Shown: in pieces, positions 1 to 11,187 of the stretch
How positions within the stretch are numbered: the stretch's first letter is position 1
How the letters are laid out: each line of letters opens with the position of its first letter
Assembly (NCBI GenBank): GCA_019787685.1
Contig: JAHNUO010000002.1
Location: 1,922,001-1,986,000, forward strand
Source of the DNA: Chiua virens
Taxonomy: Eukaryota > Basidiomycota > Agaricomycetes > Boletales > Boletaceae
Direction: 5' to 3'
DNA length: 64,000 bases
Notes under the pieces: generated by a model
The model's input: only the letters and a program-made list of their open reading frames with translations
The model's database searches: none
Told to the model about the DNA's origin: nothing
Program-made: the position numbers and the translations under genes

Positions 1-914
1 TATCTTGAACTTAGTCACCATCAACAGGTTTTACTACTACTTTTACGAGCGCTCGCGTGGCATTCTCATCAATTCAAGGTCGGGGAGCAAGGCGCTCAGC
101 ACGGTCGAGTCAATACTCGCTGGCCTCATTGCAGGTAAACAGTCGCTGAAATGCCAACGCCTCGTTGACCGATCATGCCTTGAATGAATGACACAGGCTC
201 TGCGACGACCATCATCAGTAATCCCATCTGGGTCGTTCAAACATCCCAAGCGGTGCACAGCGTGACCGATCCGTCAACATCCAAGTCCAGAAAGCTCGAT
301 ATATTTGAGACCATCCAGAAAATCCTATCCAAGGATGGTGTCGCGGGGTTTTGGCGAGGCATCGGTCCGGCACTCGTGCTGGTCATTAATCCGGTTATCC
401 AGTATACGGTGTTTGAGCAACTCAAGAACGTGTTGATCAAGAGCCGTCTGGCGAGGTTGCCGCCGGGTCAACGGCGCGCTGGTTTAGCGGTGTTGACCGA
501 TTGGGATTTCTTTTTCTTGGGCGCGTTTTCAAAATTGGGTACGTGTGCGAGTGGCTCGAGCGTTTCACCGTGATCTTTGACGTTGACTTGCTGGACGCCA
601 ATAGTTGCCACTGGGACGACGTATCCCTATATGTAAGAGTACCCGTGCGCGCTCTTTTTTTTTTCTGAGATGACTCATGCCGTTTGTAAAGTGTCGTCAA
701 GAGCCGACTACAAGCGGGCAATGCGAGCGCTGAACGTTACAAGTCTGCATTCCACGGGCTGTTGACGATTTTCCGGGAGGAGGGACTTCAGGGCCTGTAT
801 GGCGGTGCACAGAGTAAACTCCTCCAGAGTGTGCTCACGGCCGCGATCCTCTTTGCAGCGCAGAAGAGAATATACGATGTGACCAACAAGGTGGGGAAGC
901 GCAAGTCATCTTGA
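1..914 (+). CDS. Peroxisomal-type mitochondrial carrier family protein (3' part)
   Basis: This is the C-terminal two thirds of a mitochondrial carrier family (SLC25) protein; the 5' end lies outside the window. It most resembles the peroxisomal adenine-nucleotide/CoA carriers (Ant1, PMP47, SLC25A17). The second repeat carries NPIWVVQTSQAV, where the usual acidic residue after the proline is replaced by W; this NPIWVV motif is typical of the peroxisomal branch. The third repeat reads TYPYIVVKSRLQAG. The carrier-type GFWRGIGPALVL and GLQGLYGGAQSKLLQS segments are also visible. Exons run about <1-134, 197-538, 605-632 and 692-914, giving a clean reading frame to TGA at 912-914. The product should be a six-helix transporter importing ATP or related nucleotides into peroxisomes. 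The family is clear; the exact substrate is inference. Confidence 0.85.
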
Positions 915-1127
915 ATCTGTGGATTGTCGTGACTGACGCAGGATTATACGCAGGCTGTCTCATCATTGAAAAAATAAAGATAGTTAGACTTTATAATAGT
1001 TGAGTACTGAGTATTGTATCGTAGACTATGATATATTCGTATGGGACCGCAAACCCCAGTGACTTGCGCTTGAGTCCGCAATCATCGATCCTTGTAATGC
1101 GCTCTACACAGCCGCTCGCTTGAATAG

Positions 1128-1740
1128 ATGCCTCCACCACTTCGTCTCAATGCCGTCGCTTTTATCTCACCCCAGAACCACCCCATTCTGGTACGTACAT
1201 TCCAAAAGGGTCAAGAGCTCAAGTACCACTATGTCGCCCACACGAGCCTGGACGTGATCGAAGAACGCAGTCAGCCCATTTCCCCGTCCCGGATCGTTAC
1301 ACGACGTATCTAACCCACATGTCTTTTTTTTCCTTTGCACATGTACGATGATAGTCGCCAGTACTGGCAGCAGCACTGCCAAACCGATAGATGGCTACCT
1401 CGGGCTGTTGTACGTGATGGACGACGTCGCTGCATACGGCTACGTCACCCCGCTCAAAGTCAAGATCGTCCTGGCGCTCGCATTGACGGACTCGGTTGTC
1501 CGAGACGCCGATGTCATCATGGTGCGCACACCCACCCCACGCTTGCGATGACTCACCGCGTGACGATGCGGGCAGACGTTCAAGGCGCTGCACATGGCTC
1601 TCTACCAAGCCATCTCGAACCCGTTTCTCAAACTCGACGTTGTGTCGGACCCGACCATTTCGAGCGACCAACTTGCCGTACCTCGCCGTCGGGAGCACGC
1701 GGTGGAAAACGTTTCGGAGAAAAGTGGACGAGATAAGTAG
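1128..1740 (+). CDS. TCA17: TRAPP complex subunit, TRAPPC2L/Tca17 type
   Basis: A small sedlin-like longin-fold protein of the TRAPP vesicle-tethering complex, which acts as a Rab/Ypt GEF at the Golgi. The N-terminus MPPPLRLNAVAFISPQNHPI is the usual first strand of TRAPPC2L. It is followed by KYHYVAHTSLDVIEER, then, after an intron, GYLGLLYVMDDVAAYGYVTP, and finally FKALHMALYQAISNPFLKL. Two introns are supported: one joins EER to IASTGSS (acceptor near 1351) and one follows DADVIM (about 1522-1574). The resulting protein of roughly 150 residues matches the family length. TAG is at 1738-1740. The strand partner downstream is convergent RTP1, with about 270 bp between stop codons. Confidence 0.85.
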
Positions 1741-2011
1741 AGCGTTGGGCAATCAGACCGTGTCCTGAAAGAAAGCATGATCGTTTTTTTGCGCCTTCAC
1801 ATGTGTTCAACGGGGCCGTTCGGACTGGTTCGCAGGCTCGTCGTGGTGTAGCGGCCCTCGAGCCAATTTTTTCCTTCCACGACGTTGCCTTGTTTCAATT
1901 GGGAACTGGAACCAAACAAGAAGTCGTCCCTCCAATGACTCAGGCTCTTTGAGCTCTCCGGGTTTGAGACAGATACGGGGACAACATCCATACTTGACGC
2001 TTGACGTACTA

Positions 2012-5000
2012 CTATATACCTAACATGGCTTTATTAAGTTGATCTACAGCCTCTCTTGCTTCTTTGGCCATCTCTCTCACTATACCGTCCTCGTCCGTCG
2101 AGCTAACATAGCCCAGTGTGACCTTTGCTCGCCTGAGGAACCCAAGCGGCAACTTCTCCATAGTAGCACCATCATACATTGCGAGGGTCAGCTGCTGGAG
2201 AAGTGTCGTCCAGAAATGCAGCGCAGCACGCCGCAATGGCGGTAATTTAGGGTCGACTGTAGTGGGTTTAGAGTCAAGCACCTCCACTTGTTTGTGTCCT
2301 TCCGCTTTGTCAATGGGTTTTTCTCCATCGCCATTTTTTGGTGGCGCCGGTCGCGCAGCAGATACCATCTCGATTTGAAGGAAATCGATCATACTCGTGG
2401 CCAGGTCATCGACGTAACCAATGACGGACACCATGCTGGTCTTCACACACTGGGTCAGCAACGATACTGCAGAAGTCCGGAGAACGGTTGGCGCGTAGCT
2501 TGAGCGGAAAACTGATATGAGTCGCGGGACAATGATATCCGCTATTGGTTCGGTCCATCAGCTAATGTATTACAGTCGCACCTTGAAACAGTACCATAGA
2601 GACCGAGCGCACTCCCACACCGCCTGATCACTTGTCCCAGAGCTTCACCGACACGTACTTTTGCGTCTACATCTTGTTTCGAAAATGTCCCCACAGAAGT
2701 AGCGGAGAGATTGTGTGTGTATGTCTCAAGGAGGTTCCTCAATACGTCTTTGCCAAACGTGTCGACCATTGCAGAGAGACCTTGTACGGCATTAAGGAAA
2801 ATATAAGAATCATCGTCTTGCACAGATTGCATGAAAATGGACATGATCGCGGGTACCAATGCTGCATCTGTCGTAGAGGCCGATGTAAGAGGACGAGACG
2901 AGACGAGCTGCCTCAATAGCAAGAGCCCATGGGCTCGAACAGGAAGAATTGGGTCTTGAAGAAGTTTCAAAGCCTTTTGGTAAATCTCTTGAGGGTCGTC
3001 GTCTTTTCTCTGTGGCGCCGACCAAGATGTCGAGCTGGATGCAAGTCGAGCAGTCATGACCATTCTAGTTTCCCGAGCTAAGCCCTTGATTGAATCCGAC
3101 GTATCTTTAGAAAAGGGCTCGAGAAGTGAAAAGATGTCATTGAGGACAGGGGCATTCCGCGCAGATAATTCGGGATTCGCTGAAATATAGTCATATTCAT
3201 ATTCTGTTCACAAGATATTTATACTTCTCATACCTTCCAATATGGCGAGGAGGAGGTTGATCGCGGTCGCAGTCATACTGTCTTCACCTTGATCGTTACC
3301 TAACTCTTCCAATTCGTCATCGCTATCGCAATGTCCGGACTCGTCTGCGTCATCTACGATCCTTAAATCTTCCAATCCAAGTCCACTTGATGTTCTGGGT
3401 TTGTTTAAGGTCGAGGGGCTCGAGGGGTCGCATAGGATTCGAGGACGTGCTTTACGAAGGATAAAATATGTTCGGGCTTGTGAAGGATGTTGGTGGTAGA
3501 AGACTCGTCGGAGAGCTGCGTCTGCATCTGGACGATAATCTGAAGATACAATAAGCCTCTAACAAGGAATGAGTTGTGCATCAGGGTAGGTGTTATATAC
3601 ACACCCCGACGGTTCGGTGTCTGGTTCGGTATCCACCGAATGGTAGACCTCGAGTAGCCTGACGAACAACTCGGAGGCTATGTCTTGGCGCTCGATCGAC
3701 TTGACATACTGCACAAAATGTACAGGGTCTGGGTAAAGGTCCAAAAAATTCTCTTCCATTATATTCCTCCCCTTGTTGTCCTCTGGCGTAAGAAGGGCGA
3801 GTTTTGCGGGCCGCCTAAGATTCCCATCAAAATGAGCATGCGAAACAGAGAAACCTATGACATACGTACTCTGGTGTGCCGTGCTTTATATTACCCGAGA
3901 TATCCACCTTCCAGTGAATTCGTTTGCCTCGGATGACTGACCAGAGCGTGTTGACTCCGTCTTGCATCTCGACCACACGGCCCCATGTTGCAAGTAAACC
4001 TTGAACAGATTCCCTAAGGACTGGATCGGTTGCCTTCATCGTATCCAAATGAAATATAAGAGCATAGAGTGCTGTCACAACCGGAGATAGGACATGAGTG
4101 ATGAAAACAGGAGACGGGTCTGTATTGAGCAACAGAGTGGTAAGAATAGACAAGACCGTCGCTGGACTTGGTCCTTCCGAGTTCCCCTCGAATGAAACCA
4201 CCTTCGAATCGCGCAAAAGTGGATAGTGGATGATGGGTGACACAAGCGAAGAGACCAATGGACCGTATACAAACTCGGGGTGGAGCATCCGAGAGATGGA
4301 GAAAGAAGCAGCGCGCCTGTATGTCGCGGGAACATCATTAGATAATAATTCCATCAGACGGGGAATGACGATCCCGAAGTACTCCTAAAAATTGAAAGTT
4401 TGAGATTGAAAATACGACAAATCAGAAGGCAGATTCACCTCTGGCTTGACGCCGGCGGGAACGGCCATGAGGATTCCGGCAGTCCGTTCATATTTTTCGA
4501 GCACTGGATCGTCTGAGCCTTCTTGCTCACCGAAAACCGCGGCAAACAAAGCTCGAACTCCCCCTGGACGGCGGAGGCTCTGTGTGAGCAACGAAGAGCA
4601 CAGTTTACGAATGTGAGAGGGAGGTAGGGGCGAACTCGACTAACACTGTACCAAGATCGGTCATGATCTGAGGCAAAGGGAAGACTTTTCAATAACACTG
4701 AGATTTTTCAAGGGTGCATATATGCGCATAGACGCACAATTCGAGAAGACGTAAAACCGAGGGTCGCAAGTTATGAAGGGCAGACATATCCTCGGGGCAT
4801 AATGACTTTGGCAGCCACGCAATGGCGATGGAAGCTCTGAGAAGATCGGGTATGTGTCTGTGAAGGATGGATGTTGTAATGGGGGTCTGAGGGGGTTGTG
4901 CATGCACGCCACGAGGGAAAAAGGGTGGACATGAGCGAGAACAAAAGGAGCGAAAGTGCTGATAGGTCTGTAAGCGAGGCATTTGGGGGAGTTTTCGTCT

Positions 5001-5331
5001 GCCATAGGGGAGTGAGACGAGCGAGTAATGGATTGATACCCCATTGAAAGATGAGAGTAAGAAGGGTCCGTAAGACTGTGAGGTCGCGAGTACCAATTTC
5101 CGGCCCTGGCTGGGGGTCGTCCGGGATGGTGTCGAGGAGGAGCTGGACACGGTGTACCAATTTCAATGCGGCGCGTGCAGTCTCGAGCTGGAGGGCGTTC
5201 CGGGAGGTGTCTGATATGGATGGTGGCTGCTCGTCGAGGGCGGCGTAGAAGCGTATTAGCCTTTGATGGAGTTCGTCATTGTCGTTGATGAGGATGTTGG
5301 CAGCATTTATGGCGGTGGTGAGCGAGGACAT
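2012..5331 (-). CDS. RTP1: RNA polymerase II assembly factor Rtp1 / TANGO6-like HEAT-repeat protein
   Basis: A large alpha-helical protein broken by several short introns, starting with MSSLTTAINAANILINDND at 5331 and ending with NKAMLGI then a stop at 2012. The diagnostic part is around 2940-3000, where PVRAHGLLLLRQLVSSRPL matches the RTP1 C-terminal domain 1. It is followed by SYIFLNAVQGLSAMVDTFGK and KVRVGEALGQVIRRCGSALG, the second HEAT-like repeat block. Rtp1 in yeast links RNA polymerase II subunits to nuclear import; TANGO6 in animals is implicated in secretion. Exon boundaries in the middle (about 3100-4700) are approximate. The gene is divergent from eRF3 with only 96 bp between start codons, so a shared promoter is likely. 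I cannot see membrane segments. Confidence 0.8.
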
Positions 5332-5427
5332 CGTGATGTGTCAATGGGTGATCACGAGATCAGAAAGATAAAAAACCTGATCTGGTTCGGGTAAGTGATC
5401 TCCTCAAGCTCATTGACAACCACGAAT

Positions 5428-7470
5428 ATGAGCAAACTCAACGCGGGTGCCTTCGAATTTGTACCAGGAAAGCCCTTTTCTTTCACTCAGCAACAAGGGC
5501 CCCCTCAGACGATCTCCCTTAACATCGGCTCATCCAAGCCCCCACCCGCACCCACATCCACGCCCGCACCACCAGCCCCGTCTGCATCCACACCTGTACC
5601 TACATCCAAATCCACATCCGCAGCCGCTTCTAGCGCACAACCGTCTCCCCAGGTCTCTCATTCCTCTTCACCCGCTCCCCCGGTTTCAAAAAAGATATTC
5701 TCCACCGAGAAATCAAAATCAGACATTGCCGCTGTCGCACGAGAGGTCCAGTCTGCCGCTGATGACACCGTACTCAAGGATCTCTTTGGTGATGGTGAGT
5801 GTCGACTTCTGTCTTCTCTTAGACCTCCTTGCCTCTGATCTCCCACATCATCTCAGTCAAGGAACATCTAAATATCGTATTCATCGGTCACGTAGATGCT
5901 GGAAAGAGTACCCTTGGTGGTAACCTCCTTTATATCACCGGCGCCGTGGATAAAAGAACAATGGAAAAGTACGAGCATGAGGCAAAGGAAGCGGGAAGAG
6001 AAACCTGGTACCTCAGCTGGGCCCTTGACTCCACCCCAGAAGAGCGCAGCAAGGGTAAGACCGTTGAAGTTGGTCGTGCTTACTTTGAGACTCTAAGTCG
6101 TCGCTACACGATTCTTGACGCTCCTGGGCACAAGACCTACGTTCCTTCCATGATCAGCGGCGCAGCCCAAGCAGATGTCGCCGTCCTCGTCATCTCGGCT
6201 CGCAAGGGTGAGTTCGAGACCGGTTTCGAAAGAGGCGGACAGACAAGAGAGCATATCATGCTCGTCAAGACCGTCGGTGTCTCAAAGGTCGTCGTTGTCA
6301 TCAACAAGATGGACGATCCTACCGTTAACTGGGAAGAAAGTCGTTACAGCGAAATTAAAGAGAAGCTCATACCCTTCATCAAGTCCGCCGGTTTCAATCC
6401 AAAGGACATCACCTTTATACCTATCTCAGCCTTTACTGGTCTCAACCTTAAGGAACCCGTTCCTCCGTCATCATGTCCCTGGTGGAAGTGTGTCACCTTG
6501 TATCTCCTCCGTCCGTGACGATTGCTGATCATTCTACAAGGGGTACGACTTTCCTCGACCATCTTGATCACATGCCCATGGTCGACCGGAAGATCAACGG
6601 CCCACTCATGATGCCCGTCTCGGAAAAGTACAAAGACATGGGTTCCATCGCGGTCGGAAAGATCGAGTCGGGTCATATGCGCAAAGGAGACAGCTTGATT
6701 CTTATGCCCATTAAAGCCCACGTCGAAGTGGCCGCAATCTACAATGAAGTAGGAAGAGGAGGTTTCATCGGCCATGTGTGGAGACAACGTACGAATTAGA
6801 TTGCGAGGAGTAGAGGACGAGGAAATCAGCCCTGGCTTCGTACTCACAAGCTCAAAGAACCCGGTCCATGCAGTACGACAATTTGAAGCTCAACTGGCGA
6901 TTCTAGAACATAAAAACATCATCTGTGCCGGATACTCAGCCGTAATGCATGTCCACACTCTGTCGGAAGATATCACACTACCAGTACGCCTGCTCTTTCC
7001 CCTTCTTTCTCAGATCACGATCACGTATGGCATATAGGCCCTGCTGCATTACTTCGACAAAGCCACTGGACGCAAGTCAAAGAAGCCGCCCCAATTCGCC
7101 AAAAAGGGCAAGTTCTATTATTTGCAACCTGTGCAGTCGTGGTGACTATGTTGTCCAGGTCAGAAGATTGTCGCTCTCGTTGAGACACCACTCCCAGTTT
7201 GTGTTGAGAGGTTTGTCGACTATCCCCAGCTTGGGCGATTCACACTACGAGATGAAGGTAAGAACGTGCATACTTTTATACATCCCGTGTTACTGACACC
7301 GACTATTGCAGGACGGACTGTCGCCATAGGAAAGGTGAGTTCAACGACGATGATAGAATAATTGGTTGATTGACACTTGTTTCAAGGTTACTAAACTAAT
7401 TGACGATCGTGCCGTTGACCTTGCGGACGGCGTCTCGAACATGGCCATTTCCGGGGGCGCAGGGGCGTGA
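5428..7470 (+). CDS. SUP35: Translation termination factor eRF3 (SUP35), with a 1-base frame break
   Basis: eRF3 is the translational GTPase that works with eRF1 at stop codons. The GTPase domain is clear: G1 GHVDAGKST, G3 DAPGHK, G4 NKMD, and SAFTG near G5. Domains II and III follow, with GRFTLRDEG near the C-terminus. The N-terminal extension is short (about 145 residues) and rich in P, A, S and T, not in Q/N. It begins SKLNAGAFEFVPG, a PAM2-like poly(A)-binding-protein docking motif. The start ATG at 5428 places this motif at residue 2. Six introns are needed, one with a GC donor (7108-7158). The frame breaks at 6752-6753. Upstream translation reads IYNEV; the conserved continuation EEEVSSAMCGDNVRIRLRG is only reached by skipping one G. 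Without that, a stop comes at 6797-6799. I favour an assembly or sequencing indel in a functional gene. Confidence 0.93.
7108..7158 (+). other. GC-AG intron in eRF3
   Basis: The conserved segment FAKKGQKIVALVET is only restored if the intron begins with GC (G|GCAAGT, the usual GC-AG donor context) and ends at CAG 7156-7158. The GT three bases further in gives the wrong frame. This is a 51-base intron. Confidence 0.75.
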
Positions 7471-8065
7471 TGCGAATGTGTGAGAGGAAGGAAGTGAGCT
7501 GAGTTGTAGGGACGGTGCATATCATATGTTCACCGTGGATTTCTTGGCAGAGCATGTAAACTGAATGTACGTAAGTACCATGCGAACAAACGGAGGTATA
7601 TTTCCTCCGCAGTGGGAAATTTCGTGGCAGTTTCGTCATATAGCCCCGTTGATCTTTGTCGCCAAGCCTTTGATTGATGCAAAAGCGGCCCCTTTGGAAC
7701 GCACACAGGATTCAGAAACTACTATTGGCTTTGAAGAGGTATGCGGCCTCATGGACTACATAACGACTTATTAATATCGTGGGTCACTTATTTGCAAAAG
7801 AAGCATTACTCGGGAGATGAGTTGTGGCCCCGTGAGTCGCAAGGCGCACACGTTCTATGGTTGGCTAGTCGCCAAGGTCAGAGAGAATGGGCAATCGCCG
7901 ATGATAACGCAGGACCGCTCCGACGGCAGGCACCAACCTCACAGCCCAAAGCCCCACGGTCACCTCGATATTCAAAGTAGAACCGATATATAATGCTGCG
8001 CAGCCGTCCAAAAACCGCATGTAAGACTCTAACGCTCACGTTTACGGCTCTCCCTTCTACACCTC
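7471..8065. other. Intergenic region eRF3 to RTA1-like gene
   Basis: About 600 bases without a convincing gene. Short open frames at 7565-7774 and 7741-7980 have no recognisable domain, no splice-supported extension and no conserved motif. It probably holds the eRF3 3' UTR and the promoter and 5' UTR of the RTA1-like gene. Confidence 0.6.
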
Positions 8066-9306
8066 ATGGCACCAGGCTCTCAATTCCTCAAAGGCCTATT
8101 TCTCTACCTGGCAGTCCTTGCTTCCATTGTGCCAATCTCTCAAGCACAAAACATCACCGGACCGCCTGCAGACCCATTCTTAGACCCCAAGGATGACCCT
8201 TACAATCCTTTGAAATATATTGCATCCGATACTCTGACCAGCATTGCGATTGGTAAACCAAGTCTCTCCGCCCCCCACCTTCCATAGTCTAATTGTATTC
8301 TCCAGCAATCGTCTTATTCATTGGGCTTACACAGACTTTTTACACCTTCCGATATGGTGCAAGATTCATGCTTTCCATGGTTATTGGATTATTTAGTATG
8401 AATATTTGCTGACGAAACGGCGAGACACTAACCAGCAACCAGCCTACGCAGCCGGCTTTGGGTGTCGATACGGCTTGCACACTAATCCTGACTCTCAGTC
8501 CATATATATCGCCGAGTATCTGTTCATCGTGTTATCAGTATGTTCTTTTTGTGTAGTCTCTACTTCCGAGACTCATCTTCGTTTATACAGCCCTGCGCAT
8601 TTATTGCAGCAGACTATGTCTTACTCGGACGGCTCGCCAAGTATATAAAATGCACAGCGCACCTTACGATCCCCGTCCATCGACTGACGGTCATTTTTGT
8701 TTCCTCGGATATCACAACGTTCACCATTCAAGCCATTGGAGGCGGACTGACTACCACCCGTAATCAAACCATAGGGCTGGACGGCGAGCATGTAAGTTCC
8801 ACCACCGTCGTTGACTATTTTTTTTAAATTCAATTTTCGGGGAAAAAAGGTCTTCCTCGCCGGCTTGGTACTCCAACTGGCGTCATTCCTCGTCTTCAGC
8901 TGCATCTACATCCGCTTTTTGTACCGAGTGTATACCCTGGAGCACGATGCATGGGAACGCGACAAAGCAGGGCCATGGTATCGTGATTGGCGGGCTTTGG
9001 CCGGTGCTCTGACCATCAGTTGCATTGGTATTCTCGTAAGTATCCACCGCAGTTGCCTTCCGACGTAAGTTAGAAGACCTCTGACACGTGTGCTAGATAC
9101 GGTCTTGTTACAGGGTCGCCGAACTTGCTGAAGGCTTCAATGGTGTCCTCAATACGACAGAGTGGTACTTTTATGCGTTCGACACACTTCCTCTCGTCAT
9201 CGCTACCTCTATATATGTCTTGTGCTGGCCCGGATGGTTCATCAAGGACGTATCGAAGGAGCACATAGAGGTCAAGTCTACTGATTCTCCTCCCTCCGAT
9301 GCGTAG
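8066..9306 (+). CDS. RTA1-like multi-pass membrane protein (lipid-translocating exporter family)
   Basis: A fungus-specific seven-helix membrane protein of the RTA1/RSB1/RTM1 family. Members are linked to sphingoid-base export and stress or drug tolerance, but the biochemical activity is poorly established. The N-terminus MAPGSQFLKGLFLYLAVLAS is a hydrophobic signal-like segment followed by an NIT glycosylation site. Family motifs seen across the exons include the Y-C/P-AFIAADYVLLGRLA block, SSDITTFTIQAIGGG (the core RTA1 motif DxxxFxxQxxGGG), GLVLQLASFLVF and, near the end, EGFNGVLNTTEWYFYAFDTLP. The tail is short and charged, ending SPPSDA. Several introns of about 50-70 bases split the helices. 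TAG is at 9304-9306. It sits next to the transposon remnant in the least gene-dense part of the window. Confidence 0.88.
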
Positions 9307-9695
9307 ACTGGACCGGCGGGACACTTAATGGAGATTGAACGCTGTGGACAGTCGTCACGATTTCCAGACTTCTACTTGACTACTCTACATTACGACAACT
9401 TCTTCTCACCCATAGCTTTTCAGTACCTTCACGCAATCCTTTCTACACTGTCGGCGGTTTTCATTGTCCACATAAATATTTTACATTCACTACACATTCT
9501 GAAGGGGAACGAAGACGAGCAATATTTGCAGAAATGAGTAAATTGAGTAACGGCGTGACACGCTGGTACCAGTGTGACTTGGGTGTGACATATGATTTCA
9601 GTCCGCGGACGCTGCTTGATCTTGGCTAGCGAGGGCCGCTTACATTACAATCATGACCTTGCTTGGGTGTGCCTGTGCCTATCATAATATCCGTA

Positions 9696-9719
9696 CAGTC
9701 GACTCCCACATAAGCGATA
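9696..9719 (+). repeat. Left terminal inverted repeat of the pogo-like element
   Basis: Begins CAGTCGACTCCCACATAAGC and is preceded by TA at 9694-9695. It is the reverse complement of 10468-10491 with a single mismatch. Confidence 0.8.
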
Positions 9720-10006
9720 GCTCTCGGGACACGCCTGAAGGTATACACTATGAGGGAGTATTCGTTCTGCGGGAGGTCAGCCTTCTGAGGCAAATTGGTA
9801 AACACTCGTGAATAGTATTGGTTAACATCAAATCTAATGTGTTACGAGGCTAAGTACGAGCAAAATAATCTATGAACTTAAAGCGTGCCACGACGTCATG
9901 TTTCGCATCCCACTAGTTTGTCTGCTGCCCAAACGTGCACAACATGTAATACCTGATAGCCTCCTGCAACACAAAGACGACCTCAAGCACCTCCTTTCGG
10001 GTGCGA

Positions 10007-10249
10007 CTAGGCAGCCGGTGTTTCAGCATCAGTATCAGCATCCGAATCGTCCTTTTCCTGCTCTGTACGCGCATCCATAACCGCCTGGAAAGTGTCTTCG
10101 TCGGTTGCCTCGAAGATGTTGTGCATCTCTGTGTTTGGGTTGAGGAGCTCGGTAATGCTCATACGATTCAAAGGCTGGAGGACACCAGTTGACTCGAGTT
10201 GGTCCAGAGCTTTCTCGAGCTCTTTCTTCAGTATCGGAACGAAAGGTGG
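10007..10249 (-). pseudogene. C-terminal fragment of a probable DDE (CENP-B/pogo-like) transposase
   Basis: On the minus strand an open segment of about 80 codons ends at TAG 10007-10009 and is closed upstream by TGA at 10250-10252. It reads ILKKELEKALDQLESTGVLQ, then NRMSITELLNPNTEMHNIFE, then an acidic tail ending DADTDAETPAA. The helical segment, the xxELLNPxxE pattern and the acidic end fit the tail of pogo-type fungal transposases, and it sits between two TA-flanked inverted repeats. No catalytic DDE residues remain. The family assignment rests on pattern memory and context. Confidence 0.5.
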
Positions 10250-10467
10250 TCATTCTTGCCTTCAAATTGTCATGTCGAGTTTGAAAAAATTATATAATAT
10301 GATTTCCTAATATAGTATTATTCGGGTGTTTTATCGGTTATGACCACAAGAAAACCCTATCGGATATCTGGTATGGGAGAGTTATTCCTTATTGTCCGAA
10401 ATCCCCGCAAACCAAGTCGGGAAATTCAGAAACCCATACATTATGAGGGAGTATCGCTTATACCACG

Positions 10468-10491
10468 TATCGCTTATGTGAGAGTCGACTG
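10468..10491 (-). repeat. Right terminal inverted repeat of the pogo-like element
   Basis: Reverse complement of 9696-9719 with one mismatch, followed by TA at 10492-10493. The core ATCGCTTAT also occurs 16 bases further inside (near 10452), giving a short subterminal repeat. Confidence 0.8.
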
Positions 10492-10493
10492 TA

Positions 10494-11187
10494 TGTACCT
10501 GCGTATGACGGGCCTGGTATCCGATGACCCTTTCGGAATACGGTCAGCAGGCCGGTATACTTCTCGTCTTGCCGAGGGAACTCCAATACGGTGTATTACC
10601 AAGTCCAGATAATAGGATTCCAGCACCGTGACTTCCGATCACTGCACACGCCGGGAAGCGTAAGTTATCCGTCGAGGGCTACAATCTTAGCTCTCAGACA
10701 GTCTCCCGGGAAATGGCCTGGATATCCTTCCAATTCATGAAAACCCGAAATTGAGAGTCCTCGTATATGACTGCTCTTTTCATCCTCTTGACCAACATTA
10801 CCGAGACTCGTAAAGGGCGGAGCTAGTAGACAGAACCGCAGGTAAAGGCGTGTCACCACCCCCACCACGCAGCACAAAGTAGACCTTGGGTGTCCCGTCA
10901 TATCCTCGGTAGATCTGCAGCGAACATTAGGCAACCTGATTAAACTCAACTCTGCACACATACAGGAGCTCGAGCGAGGTGGGACAGGATTCAAACCAGG
11001 TCTGAACTTTGGGTTCGAAAGACACTCGTTCTGATCATAAGAAGCTACGATCCTATAAAGGGTAGTCTCAGTACTATTGCATCGTACCAGGAATGTGGCT
11101 CTACAAACCAAATAGATATTTACTTAGCCAATAAGATGCGGGGAAAGAAAGGACGTGCTTACCGATGGAACAGCCCATGGATTGTTA
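10494..11187. other. Intergenic region after the transposon remnant
   Basis: About 690 bases. A 148-codon open frame on the minus strand (10665-11111) has no recognisable domain, an odd composition and no intron structure; I do not call it a gene. The last part probably holds the 3' UTR of the Rpr2-like gene. Confidence 0.5.

Larger units (their letters stand above)
9694..10493. mobile_element. Decayed pogo/Tigger-like DNA transposon (internally deleted copy)
   Basis: An 800-base unit bounded by near-perfect 24-base terminal inverted repeats (one mismatch), each starting CAGTCGACTC and each flanked outward by TA. The TA target duplication and the CAG start are typical of Tc1/mariner-superfamily pogo/Tigger elements. 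Subterminal repeats of the ATAAGCGATA/ATAACCGATA type occur near the right end. Inside lies the frame-preserved C-terminal tail of a possible DDE transposase (10007-10249, minus strand); the rest of a transposase is missing. I infer a non-autonomous or decayed element. Confidence 0.7.

Noticed and set aside
6740..6800. Programmed +1 frameshifting in eRF3, by analogy to bacterial RF2 autoregulation
   Set aside because: The site (GTA-GGA) is not a slippery codon pair, has no in-frame stop at the shift point (RF2 uses UGA) and no known fungal precedent. Two other genes here show similar one-base breaks, pointing to indel errors.
7565..7980. Two short open frames between eRF3 and the RTA1-like gene
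   Set aside because: No recognisable domain or conserved composition; likely chance frames in UTR and promoter sequence.
10985..11050. Possible tRNA gene (GGTTTGAATCC on the minus strand, GGGTTCGAAAG on the plus strand)
   Set aside because: Neither stretch forms a proper five-base T stem or a matching acceptor stem, and no anticodon arm can be drawn.
10665..11111. 148-codon open frame on the minus strand
   Set aside because: No conserved motif, odd composition, no splice-supported extension; it sits in repeat-rich intergenic sequence.
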